Shown here: piece by piece, positions 1 through 5,484 of the stretch | Position numbering within the stretch: the first letter of the stretch is position 1 | How the letters are laid out: each line of letters begins with the position of its first letter | NCBI GenBank assembly: GCA_030638105.1 | Contig: DAOWFF010000025.1 | Span: forward strand, 1 to 9,960 | Reading direction: 5' to 3' | DNA from: an archaeon | GTDB lineage: Archaea; Nanobdellota; Nanobdellia; Pacearchaeales; GW2011-AR1 | DNA length: 9,960 bases | Position numbers and translations under genes: made by a program | The notes under the pieces: generated by a model | Database searches by the model: none | What the model was told of the DNA's origin: nothing | What the model saw: only the letters and a program-made list of their open reading frames with translations

Positions 1-228
1 CCATTTTCCTCTTCCAGTTCCTTCAGGAAGTTTTGCTGGATTTTTTATTAAACGAATATTTTTATATTTGTTTTCAAATTTTTTTAATATCTCCAGTGTT
101 TTTTTATCACTTCCCCCATCCACAAGTAATATCTCATAATTCTTAAAAGTTTGATTTAAAATACTCCTTACACATCTTTTAATCAGATTAGGAGAATTAT
201 AAGTGCAGATAATTATGCTTAATTTCAT
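1..228 (-). CDS. Family 2 glycosyltransferase, N-terminal part (cut by window edge)
   Basis: Seventy-six codons are visible, starting at the ATG at 228 and open to the window edge. The protein begins MKLSIIICTYNSPNLIKRCV, the classic first beta strand and helix of a GT-A fold family 2 enzyme. The UDP/NDP-sugar binding strand follows near residues 32-40 (EILLVDGGSD), and a GTGRGK segment near residues 70-75 precedes the expected DxD motif, which lies outside the window. Such enzymes move a sugar from a nucleotide donor to a growing glycan at the cytosolic face of the membrane. The start codon overlaps the stop codon of the preceding glycosyltransferase gene as ATGA, which points to translational coupling in one operon. 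Donor and acceptor cannot be told from this fragment. Confidence 0.9.
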   Translation of the reverse strand, partial: MKLSIIICTYNSPNLIKRCVRSILNQTFKNYEILLVDGGSDKKTLEILKKFENKYKNIRLIKNPAKLPEGTGRGKW

Positions 229-1130
229 TTTCTCAAATAACCCGATAACACTCCTATCCCATAGCTTAAATGAGTAAACAAATAAAGAAAGGGAAGAACA
301 AAAATTCCAACAAATGTTTTATTTTTAATTGAATCCAAAATCCCAAAAATAATTGCAAGGGAGATATAAACTAAAAATGGGACGCCAAGTAAAGGGCTGA
401 TTAATAAAAGAATTGGTAAAAATAAAAAATAAATTAAAAAAAACATAGGAATTAAAAAAAGAACTTTGCTCTCTTCAGAACTTTTATTAACTTTAGGTCT
501 AACTAATCCATATTTAAAAATTTGGAGCATATATTTTGAAAAATTATTTCTTCTCTTATGAAAAATAATCATTTCAGGATTGTAATAAATTTTCATTCCT
601 TGTTTTTTTGCCCGATTAATTAATTCTGGATCTTCTCCAGGATAAAGGGTTTTATCAAATCCAGAAATTTTTTCAAACACATTTTTTTTAACGCAAAAAT
701 TTGCAGAAGTTAAATCAGTTTGTTCTGCCTCGTATACTTTAGAGTTTTGGAGATATCTCTTGTTTACTTTGAAAGCGCCAAAGTTAGAAGTTAGAACTAT
801 CCCAGATAATCTTGCAAAAAAATTCTCCCCTTTTTTTGGGGTTAATTGTGGTCCTCCAACAAAATCTGTATTAGGATATTCTTTGAAAAATTTTTCTATT
901 TTTTTTAAATAATCTTTTTCTATAAATGCATCATCATCTAAAAAAACAATAAAATTTCCTTTTGCTTTTTCAATCCCTCTATTCCTATTTTCTGATGGAT
1001 TTGTTCCTCTTTCCACTAAAACCTCAAATCCTTTTTTTGGATAATCTAAATTTTGAATACTCTTTAAAATTTCTGCATTTCTCCCAGGACCAACAGGAAT
1101 TATTAATGAAAATTTCATTTTTAATTTCAT
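225..1130 (-). CDS. Family 2 glycosyltransferase with C-terminal membrane segments
   Basis: This 301-residue protein has an N-terminal GT-A domain (about residues 5-200) and a hydrophobic C-terminal region (about 222-298, roughly two to three membrane segments). Visible motifs are SLIIPVG at the start, FLDDDAF with the metal-binding acidic cluster at residues 65-67, TSANFCVKKNVFEKISGFD (141-159), the catalytic-base region PGEDPEL (164-170), and FHKRR (190-194). The stretch between the first strand and the DDD motif is short: the usual DDGSxD donor-binding loop is replaced by LVERGTNPSENRNRG. This recalls GT2 enzymes that add sugars to membrane-anchored glycans. The gene is joined by ATGA overlaps on both sides. 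An alternative start at residue 5 (1118) is possible, but the overlap supports 1130. The sugar specificity is unknown. Confidence 0.9.
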   Translation of the reverse strand: MKLKMKFSLIIPVGPGRNAEILKSIQNLDYPKKGFEVLVERGTNPSENRNRGIEKAKGNFIVFLDDDAFIEKDYLKKIEKFFKEYPNTDFVGGPQLTPKKGENFFARLSGIVLTSNFGAFKVNKRYLQNSKVYEAEQTDLTSANFCVKKNVFEKISGFDKTLYPGEDPELINRAKKQGMKIYYNPEMIIFHKRRNNFSKYMLQIFKYGLVRPKVNKSSEESKVLFLIPMFFLIYFLFLPILLLISPLLGVPFLVYISLAIIFGILDSIKNKTFVGIFVLPFLYLFTHLSYGIGVLSGYLRK

Positions 1131-1915
1131 TTAAAAATTTTCCAAATAAATTTACTTATAATTTTATCATAAAATTTGATTGTTTTTTTTAGGAGGGAAT
1201 TTAAAATTCTTAGCCGAATAATTGCAAGAGCCATCATTATACCATTTTTAAGGAAATCTATTTTAGAATCTTCTCGATCACTCCACCTTGTTGAAATTTC
1301 TTTAATTTTAAATCCTCTTTTGTGGACACAATATAATAGGTCTACATCAAATGCCCATTTTGACATTTTTAATTTTGGGATTGCAAGAGCAATAGCATTT
1401 CTCTTAAATATTTTTGCACCGCATTGAGTGTCTCTGTAAGGCAATTGTAACATGCTTCTAATTAAAATATTAAAAATTCTTGAACCAACTATTCGCTTAA
1501 TTGATTGTTTGGGATAAACAGTTGAACCTTTAACATATCTACTGGCAATAACCCCCCCATAATGTTTTGATTTTCTTACAATCTCTGAAAATGCTTCTGG
1601 AGATGTTGCGTTATCTGCATCTACAAATCCAATTAAATCATTGTTTCTTGTTAAAGAATCTTTAAAGCCCTCTATAATTGCGAAACCCTTCCCTCCTTGT
1701 TCAAAATTCAAGCATCTTATTTCTTTAAACTCTTTTTGTAATTTCTTAACAACAGCTTCTGTATTGTCTGTTGTCCTATTTATAACAACTAGGATTTCAA
1801 AATCAATTAATTTCTTTTTTTTCAATTCTTTAAAAAATTTTCCATACTCTCCAAGTGTTGCACTAATTCTTTTTTCTTCATTATATGCCGGGATTATTAT
1901 GCTTACTTTTTTCAT
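1127..1915 (-). CDS. ALG5/DPM1-like dolichyl-phosphate (polyprenyl-phosphate) glycosyltransferase
   Basis: This GT2 enzyme of 262 residues probably transfers a hexose from a nucleotide sugar to dolichyl or another polyprenyl phosphate, giving a lipid-phosphate sugar donor. Visible motifs are VSIIIPAYNEE (4-14), FEQGGKGFAI (71-80), the metal-binding FVDADNATSPE (97-107), ASRYVKGS (124-131), RDTQCGAKIF (161-170) and WAFDVDLLY (187-195). The combination RDTQCG plus WAFDV is characteristic of dolichyl-phosphate beta-glucosyltransferase (ALG5) and its archaeal relatives more than of DPM1. The first acidic loop reads INRTTDNT, with Asn where DDGS is usual. There are no strong C-terminal membrane segments. 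The reading frame extends to a TTG at 1924, but I place the start at the ATG at 1915, where the domain begins and a TATA box sits about 35 bp upstream. The stop overlaps the next start (ATGA). Whether glucose or another sugar is moved is inference. Confidence 0.85.
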   Translation of the reverse strand: MKKVSIIIPAYNEEKRISATLGEYGKFFKELKKKKLIDFEILVVINRTTDNTEAVVKKLQKEFKEIRCLNFEQGGKGFAIIEGFKDSLTRNNDLIGFVDADNATSPEAFSEIVRKSKHYGGVIASRYVKGSTVYPKQSIKRIVGSRIFNILIRSMLQLPYRDTQCGAKIFKRNAIALAIPKLKMSKWAFDVDLLYCVHKRGFKIKEISTRWSDREDSKIDFLKNGIMMALAIIRLRILNSLLKKTIKFYDKIISKFIWKIFK

Positions 1916-1944
1916 AAGAATCAATAAAAAATCTTGTTTAAAAC

Positions 1945-1954
1945 TATTTATATA
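1945..1954 (-). promoter_or_regulatory. Archaeal TATA box for the glycosyltransferase operon
   Basis: The minus strand reads TATATAAATA here, preceded by a purine-rich AAAAAG that could serve as the BRE. The box centre lies about 35 bp from the ATG at 1915, so transcription would start some 10 nt before the start codon. No Shine-Dalgarno-like sequence precedes the start, in line with a very short leader. The spacer from the upstream radical SAM gene is only 56 bp and has no clear T-run, so read-through from that gene is also possible. Confidence 0.5.
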
Positions 1955-1971
1955 CTTTTTATATCATTCAG

Positions 1972-3534
1972 TTAAACATTAATTGCATCAGGGTCTTTAA
2001 TTTGTTGCTTGATTTTTAAAAATAAAAATCTAAACTCTCCATGCAATAATGCAAGTATTCCCTGTGAAAGTAAAAGTTTGGCTTTGTCTAATTTAGAATT
2101 CCAATTTAAACTTAAAAAATCCAAAGAAAAAACACGAATAATTTTCACAAGTTTGTCAGGGTTATTTCTGAAATATGAACTTCTTTGCAATCTTCTAATC
2201 AAAATCTTACTTCTAAATCTATTTTTTGCCAAAAAATAAAGACAATCATAAAATAAATTAAGTTTGTCCCTTTTCAAATCAAGAGCAGGAGTCCATCTCT
2301 GCCAGCCCTTCTCCAACTTATCCTCTAAATCAGTCTCTTTTATTAATCCTTGTTTAAGAAAATCTTCAGATATCTTAGTATTTGGAAAATAAGTAAGAGT
2401 ATGAGTATGAAGTTCAAATGGTGCAGGAATTTTCAATAACCAATTCAAATTAATCTTAAGGTCTTCTTCTGTTTCCAGAGGATTATCCATGATAATATCA
2501 AGTGCAAAATGTATTCCAAATTTTTTCAAAATCTTAGCACTCTTCAAAATATCTACATTTTTCTCATCTCTTTCATAACATCCTTTTCTAATTTCCTCTG
2601 AAAAACTCTGCACTCCCATAGTTGTGTTCTTAAGACCAGCATTCTCCAAATCTCTAATAACAACTTCTCTGCACATCTTAGAATGCGTATAACAATAAAA
2701 CGGGAGATTTATTTCTCTTTTATATTTAATTGAAAATTCTCTAACCCATTTTTCATCAAAAGTGAAAACATCATCCAAAAAAGAGACATAAAGAATATTT
2801 GGAAAATTTCTCTTCGCTATTTTTAATTCAGCAATAACATTGTTCACACTTCTTCTTCGAAGATATTTTCCATGGCACATTTTTCTTAAGGTACTATTGC
2901 AACAATAAGTGCAACTAAATGGACACCCTCGCGAGGTCATTAGAGAATACCTTGTCTTATATTCTCTTGTTTTCATCGGACGAATTTTACCCTCATTAAA
3001 AAAATATTTGCTTTTATCTAAAAAATCTGGAAAAGGAATCTTATCTAAATCCTCTTCTAAAAAACCAAATTTATTCTTGATTATATTTCCTTTAGATTTG
3101 TAAAAAATATTTTTAATTTTCTTTAATGGTGTTCCTTTACAAACATCCGAAAAAGCCCACTCCCCTTCTCCAATTGTAGCCACATCTGCATATTTTAAAC
3201 ATTTCTCTGGATTAAGTGTAGATTGTATCCCTCCAAAAACCACTAAGGGAGGATTCCCAAGTTTTTTCAATCTCATTGCAATTTCACCTGCAACTGAAAA
3301 GAGAGAACTCCTAACACTAACCCCAATAATTTCGTACTTTTTAGACTCAATAAACATGATAAGACTATTCATTTCCTCCTCACTTGGTTTAGTCATAGTA
3401 TTATTAGGATTCTCGCACTTGAAAAATAACGACTCAACATCAAAACCTTTTTTCTTTAAAACAGAATGAAGCGTTCTAACTGAAAAAGAATTCAGGTCAT
3501 ATAGTGCCAACAATCCAATTTTTTTCATAGCCAT
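1972..3534 (-). CDS. Radical SAM protein with B12-binding-like N-terminal domain
   Basis: The 520-residue protein has a Rossmann-like N-terminal domain (about 4-135) of the cobalamin-binding type, then a linker with the usual IPFPDF sequence (166-171), and a radical SAM TIM-barrel domain (about 195-400). The cluster-binding motif is SRGCPFSCTYC, with cysteines 204, 208 and 211 in CxxxCxxC spacing; Cys212 and Cys220 are extra. FLDDVFTFD (252-260) and MGVQSFSEEI (306-315) are typical of B12-dependent radical SAM enzymes. The N-domain has GEGEWAF (122-128), but no DxHxxG, and GGIQST stands where GGxHxT is common, so base-off histidine ligation is not evident. The C-terminal 120 residues are basic and alpha-helical without clear membrane spans. 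Members of this class methylate or rearrange unreactive carbons. In this locus the substrate could be a sugar or lipid, which is inference. Start at 3534 or at the next ATG (3528). Confidence 0.88.
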   Translation of the reverse strand: MAMKKIGLLALYDLNSFSVRTLHSVLKKKGFDVESLFFKCENPNNTMTKPSEEEMNSLIMFIESKKYEIIGVSVRSSLFSVAGEIAMRLKKLGNPPLVVFGGIQSTLNPEKCLKYADVATIGEGEWAFSDVCKGTPLKKIKNIFYKSKGNIIKNKFGFLEEDLDKIPFPDFLDKSKYFFNEGKIRPMKTREYKTRYSLMTSRGCPFSCTYCCNSTLRKMCHGKYLRRRSVNNVIAELKIAKRNFPNILYVSFLDDVFTFDEKWVREFSIKYKREINLPFYCYTHSKMCREVVIRDLENAGLKNTTMGVQSFSEEIRKGCYERDEKNVDILKSAKILKKFGIHFALDIIMDNPLETEEDLKINLNWLLKIPAPFELHTHTLTYFPNTKISEDFLKQGLIKETDLEDKLEKGWQRWTPALDLKRDKLNLFYDCLYFLAKNRFRSKILIRRLQRSSYFRNNPDKLVKIIRVFSLDFLSLNWNSKLDKAKLLLSQGILALLHGEFRFLFLKIKQQIKDPDAINV

Positions 3535-3543
3535 GTATTTCTT

Positions 3544-3553
3544 TTTGAGTAGA
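3544..3553 (-). promoter_or_regulatory. Promoter word TCTACTCAAA, copy 1 (radical SAM side)
   Basis: The minus strand reads TCTACTCAAA 4 bp downstream of the TATA box and 9 bp before the start codon. The identical word occurs in sense orientation before the divergent sulfatase gene at 3618-3627, so the two form a perfect 10-bp inverted repeat with a 64-bp spacer. The position between TATA box and transcription start would suit a regulator binding site. Confidence 0.4.
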
Positions 3554-3557
3554 TGAA

Positions 3558-3565
3558 CTTATAAA
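3558..3565 (-). promoter_or_regulatory. TATA box for the radical SAM gene
   Basis: The minus strand reads TTTATAAG, with A-rich sequence just upstream. Its centre is about 27 bp from the ATG at 3534, the distance expected for a leaderless archaeal transcript. No ribosome binding site is seen between them. Confidence 0.45.
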
Positions 3566-3603
3566 TTTAATGACACTAAATCACATATTCTTTTTACGAA
3601 TGA

Positions 3604-3612
3604 TTTTTAAAT
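3604..3612 (+). promoter_or_regulatory. Probable TATA box for the sulfatase-family gene
   Basis: The sequence TTTTTAAAT is centred about 25 bp before the ATG at 3633. It is a weaker match to the archaeal box than the other promoters here. The distance again predicts a leaderless mRNA, and no Shine-Dalgarno-like sequence is present. Confidence 0.4.
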
Positions 3613-3617
3613 GACTC

Positions 3618-3627
3618 TCTACTCAAA
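3618..3627 (+). promoter_or_regulatory. Promoter word TCTACTCAAA, copy 2 (sulfatase side)
   Basis: The plus strand reads TCTACTCAAA 5 bp after the putative TATA box and 5 bp before the start codon. It matches all ten bases of the word on the radical SAM side (3544-3553, minus strand), at nearly the same distance from the TATA box. Confidence 0.4.
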
Positions 3628-3632
3628 TTTAA

Positions 3633-4589
3633 ATGAAAAAGAAATCTGCAATAATAATTTTGGATGCATGTAGATACGACGAAATAGGAAGTAAATTTTG
3701 TCCAAATTTGAATAAGTTATCTAAAGAATCTGAGGTGTACACAAATGCTTATGCAAAGACAACAGAATCTTCAACAAGCATGCCAAAGTTTTTCTCTGGA
3801 AACGAAAATGAAAAATCAATTGGTTTTAAAAAAGACAAATTTCTTAGTAAATTATCCCTAAAAATTGGAGAAATTTTTCCTGTAAGAATCAGAAAAAAAC
3901 TTCTTTTTATTAAACCTTTAATTGCAAATAAAAAACAAGATTTAAAACATAGTTTACTTGAAAAAATAAATCTAAATAAGTGTTGCATTTCTGCTTGCCC
4001 ATATTACATTTTTGGAATGGAAAGAGGATTTAACAAAGTTCATAGAGTTTATTTAGATAAAACTTGGCAAAACCCTAAAACAATTGTGGATAAAGCGATG
4101 AATTTTTTAAAAGAAAACAAAAACAACTTTTTTCTACTCTGCCATTTTTTACAACCACATGCCCCCTACCTTGCACCATTCTCAAAAGAAAAGTTTTCTG
4201 AAAAAGATTTAAATCAGTTAAAAGAAAAAATAAAATCAGGAGGAAAATTAACTGAACAAGAAATAAAAGATTTAAAGATAGCATATAAAAATAATCTAAA
4301 GTGGGTAGACAAAGAAATTTCCTCCCTAATAAAAAAATTAAAAGATTTGGGTGCAGATATAATCATTACTTCTGATCATGGAGAACTACTCGGGGAATAT
4401 AATCAAGTTGAACATCCGAGGGGATTTAAAAAATGCGAAGAACTTTGCCATGTTCCATTGATTTGGTATAAGCCGGGAAAAACACACACAAAAATAGACA
4501 ACAGAATTTACTTTCATGAAATTCTAAGAAAACTCTTTATCCCAAAACAAACTAATCAACATAGCCAAGTTTCCTCAATCTTTCTTTAA
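3633..4589 (+). CDS. Sulfatase / alkaline phosphatase superfamily hydrolase
   Basis: This 318-residue protein of the sulfatase fold (COG3119-like) most likely hydrolyses or transfers a sulfate or phosphate group. The N-terminus IIILDACRYDEI (7-18) carries the first metal ligand Asp11. TTESSTSMPKFFSG (43-56) is where the nucleophile (Thr or Ser in this subgroup) is expected; no CxPSR motif is present, so it is not a formylglycine sulfatase. HFLQPHAPY (171-179), ITSDHGELLGE (245-255, Asp248/His249) and CHVPLIW (272-278) are the other family signatures. There is no signal peptide or membrane segment, so it appears cytosolic. Relatives occur often in archaeal glycan gene clusters. The family's common acidic, helical C-terminal tail is absent. 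The last 12 or so codons are instead the complement of a minus-strand ORF that encodes just such a tail, so the C-terminus may be rearranged. Confidence 0.8.
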   Translation: MKKKSAIIILDACRYDEIGSKFCPNLNKLSKESEVYTNAYAKTTESSTSMPKFFSGNENEKSIGFKKDKFLSKLSLKIGEIFPVRIRKKLLFIKPLIANKKQDLKHSLLEKINLNKCCISACPYYIFGMERGFNKVHRVYLDKTWQNPKTIVDKAMNFLKENKNNFFLLCHFLQPHAPYLAPFSKEKFSEKDLNQLKEKIKSGGKLTEQEIKDLKIAYKNNLKWVDKEISSLIKKLKDLGADIIITSDHGELLGEYNQVEHPRGFKKCEELCHVPLIWYKPGKTHTKIDNRIYFHEILRKLFIPKQTNQHSQVSSIFL

Positions 4590-4662
4590 CTTTTTCTTCA
4601 TCTTCTATACTAACTTGAGTTCCATCATTAGTAATATTTTCTTCAGTTTTTTCTTTTTCCAT
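4552..4662 (-). CDS. 36-residue ORF resembling a sulfatase C-terminal tail
   Basis: The minus strand has an ATG at 4662 followed by 36 codons and TAG. The product starts MEKEKTEENITNDG and ends EEKVKERLRKLGYVD: a charged, disordered-looking first half and an amphipathic helix. The ending is very like the last residues of many bacterial and archaeal sulfatases, whose chains often finish with a (V/I)KERLxxLGY-type helix. A good TATA box with an A/G-rich BRE lies about 26 bp upstream of the ATG, and an AGAAGGA sequence sits 5 nt before it. The 3' end overlaps the sulfatase gene by 38 bp in antisense. It could be a true small protein, a gene remnant, or the inverted end of the sulfatase gene. Expression is not known. 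Confidence 0.4.
   Translation of the reverse strand: MEKEKTEENITNDGTQVSIEDEEKVKERLRKLGYVD
4645..4660 (+). terminator. Oligo-T tract, possible terminator of the sulfatase transcript
   Basis: The plus strand carries a T6-C-T5 run some 60 bp after the sulfatase stop codon, in a T-rich stretch that begins at 4591. Archaeal RNA polymerase stops at such T-runs without needing a hairpin. On the other strand the same bases code for the Lys/Glu-rich start of the 36-residue ORF, so the T-richness may have that cause instead. Confidence 0.3.
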
Positions 4663-4681
4663 ATTAATCCTTCTCAAAAGA

Positions 4682-4692
4682 GATATATAAAT
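4682..4692. promoter_or_regulatory. Near-symmetrical TATA element, possibly bidirectional
   Basis: The sequence GATATATAAAT reads ATTTATATATC on the other strand. It is flanked by AAAAGA on the left and TCTTTTT on the right, so each direction has a purine-rich BRE-like flank. Rightward it would start transcription about 10 nt before the PHP gene start at 4723. Leftward, where the match TTTATATA is better, it would start at about the ATG (4662) of the 36-residue ORF. Confidence 0.5.
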
Positions 4693-4698
4693 CTTTTT

Positions 4699-4716
4699 AA
4701 GAGATGGAAATCTCTT
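4699..4716. repeat. 7-bp inverted repeat at the PHP gene promoter
   Basis: The sequence AAGAGAT-GGAA-ATCTCTT is a perfect inverted repeat of 7 bp arms with a 4-base centre, ending 6 bp before the PHP start codon and covering its predicted transcription start. A second AAGAGAT lies 21 bp further upstream (4678-4684), next to the TATA box, with a partial partner ATCTTTT at 4691-4697. It could be an operator, or a small hairpin in the mRNA leader. Confidence 0.4.
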
Positions 4717-4722
4717 TATTCA

Positions 4723-5484
4723 ATGGAAAAATTTTCAAGTAAACTTTTCGATTTGCATACACACACAAATTCCTCAGACGGAGAATTGACCCCAAAGGAG
4801 TTAATAGATTTGGCAATAGAAAGTAAGATTTCGGGTTTAGCGATAACAGACCACGATTCAATATCTGCATTAAAAGAAGCAGAAAAATACTCAAAGAAAA
4901 AAGGTATAGAGTTTATCCCAGGTGTAGAAATTAGATGCCATGAAAAAGAATTCAACTACCCAATTGAAATAATCGGTCTTTTTATAAATCCAGATAATTC
5001 TAAAATGAAATCATTGATTAAACAATTGCAATCAAACAGAATAATTCAAAAATTTCCTTGGAAATTTAAAACTTTAACTAATGTTTTTACCAAATTACTT
5101 TTCAAGGGTAAATCTTCTTTTGTTCCAAAAAAATGCTTTGATATGAAAAAGATAATCAGAACGATAAAAGATTCTGAGGGCATTTCAATTCTAGCACATC
5201 CAGGAAGATACATGAATGAGATGGAGAAAATAATTGATAAATTTCAAATTGAGGGGGGACAAGGAATAGAAATTAATTATCCTTATGTTAAATTGCTTAA
5301 TTTTAAGCCTCAAACAGAAAAGAAGATAATAGAGGGGTTAAAGAATCTTGCTTTACAAAAAAACTTGCTTGTTTCTGGAGGAAGTGATTTTCATGGAAAT
5401 AAACGAGGTATTTTCTTAGGAGAAAAGAATGTCTCTAAAGAAGATTTTGAAAAAATAAGATCACTTATACTTCAACAAACATAG
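4723..5484 (+). CDS. PHP-domain phosphoesterase (TrpH/YciV-like)
   Basis: This 253-residue metal-dependent phosphoesterase has the polymerase and histidinol phosphatase fold. The family signatures run in order: LFDLHTHTNSSDGELTP (8-24, His12/His14/Asp19), ITDHDS (41-46), FIPGVEI (64-70, Glu69), ILAHPGR (156-162, His159), and SGGSDFHG (218-225, Asp222/His224). YciV-like members release phosphate from the 3' end of nucleoside 3',5'-bisphosphates or short oligonucleotides, while others act on sugar or histidinol phosphates; the substrate here is not known. The His that usually stands before the IVGL-type motif appears to be Glu82 (IEIIGLF). The frame is open back to a TTG at 4615, but that would cover the TATA element and a T-rich spacer, so I start at the ATG at 4723. 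The last 24 bp overlap the convergent flippase gene. Confidence 0.85.
   Translation: MEKFSSKLFDLHTHTNSSDGELTPKELIDLAIESKISGLAITDHDSISALKEAEKYSKKKGIEFIPGVEIRCHEKEFNYPIEIIGLFINPDNSKMKSLIKQLQSNRIIQKFPWKFKTLTNVFTKLLFKGKSSFVPKKCFDMKKIIRTIKDSEGISILAHPGRYMNEMEKIIDKFQIEGGQGIEINYPYVKLLNFKPQTEKKIIEGLKNLALQKNLLVSGGSDFHGNKRGIFLGEKNVSKEDFEKIRSLILQQT

Noticed and set aside
1916..1924. TTG start three codons upstream for the ALG5/DPM1-like gene
   Set aside because: The ATG at 1915 starts directly at MKKVSIIIPAYNEE, the normal beginning of the fold. The extra residues MIL add nothing, and the TTG has no ribosome binding site.
1641..1982. Plus-strand 113-codon ORF opposite the ALG5/DPM1-like gene
   Set aside because: It is the complement of a well-supported conserved gene. 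Its hydrophobic, Phe-rich product results from reading an A-rich coding strand backwards, and no start signal precedes it.
4533..4682. CTCTTT/AAAGAG as borders of a DNA inversion
   Set aside because: Six A/T-rich base pairs are expected by chance in this sequence. Turning the segment around on this symmetry would not bring the tail-like ORF into the sulfatase frame.
4615..4722. N-terminal extension of the PHP gene to a TTG at 4615
   Set aside because: It would translate a T-rich spacer, the TATA element and the operator-like repeat into a Phe-rich stretch with no family match. The conserved domain begins right after the ATG at 4723.
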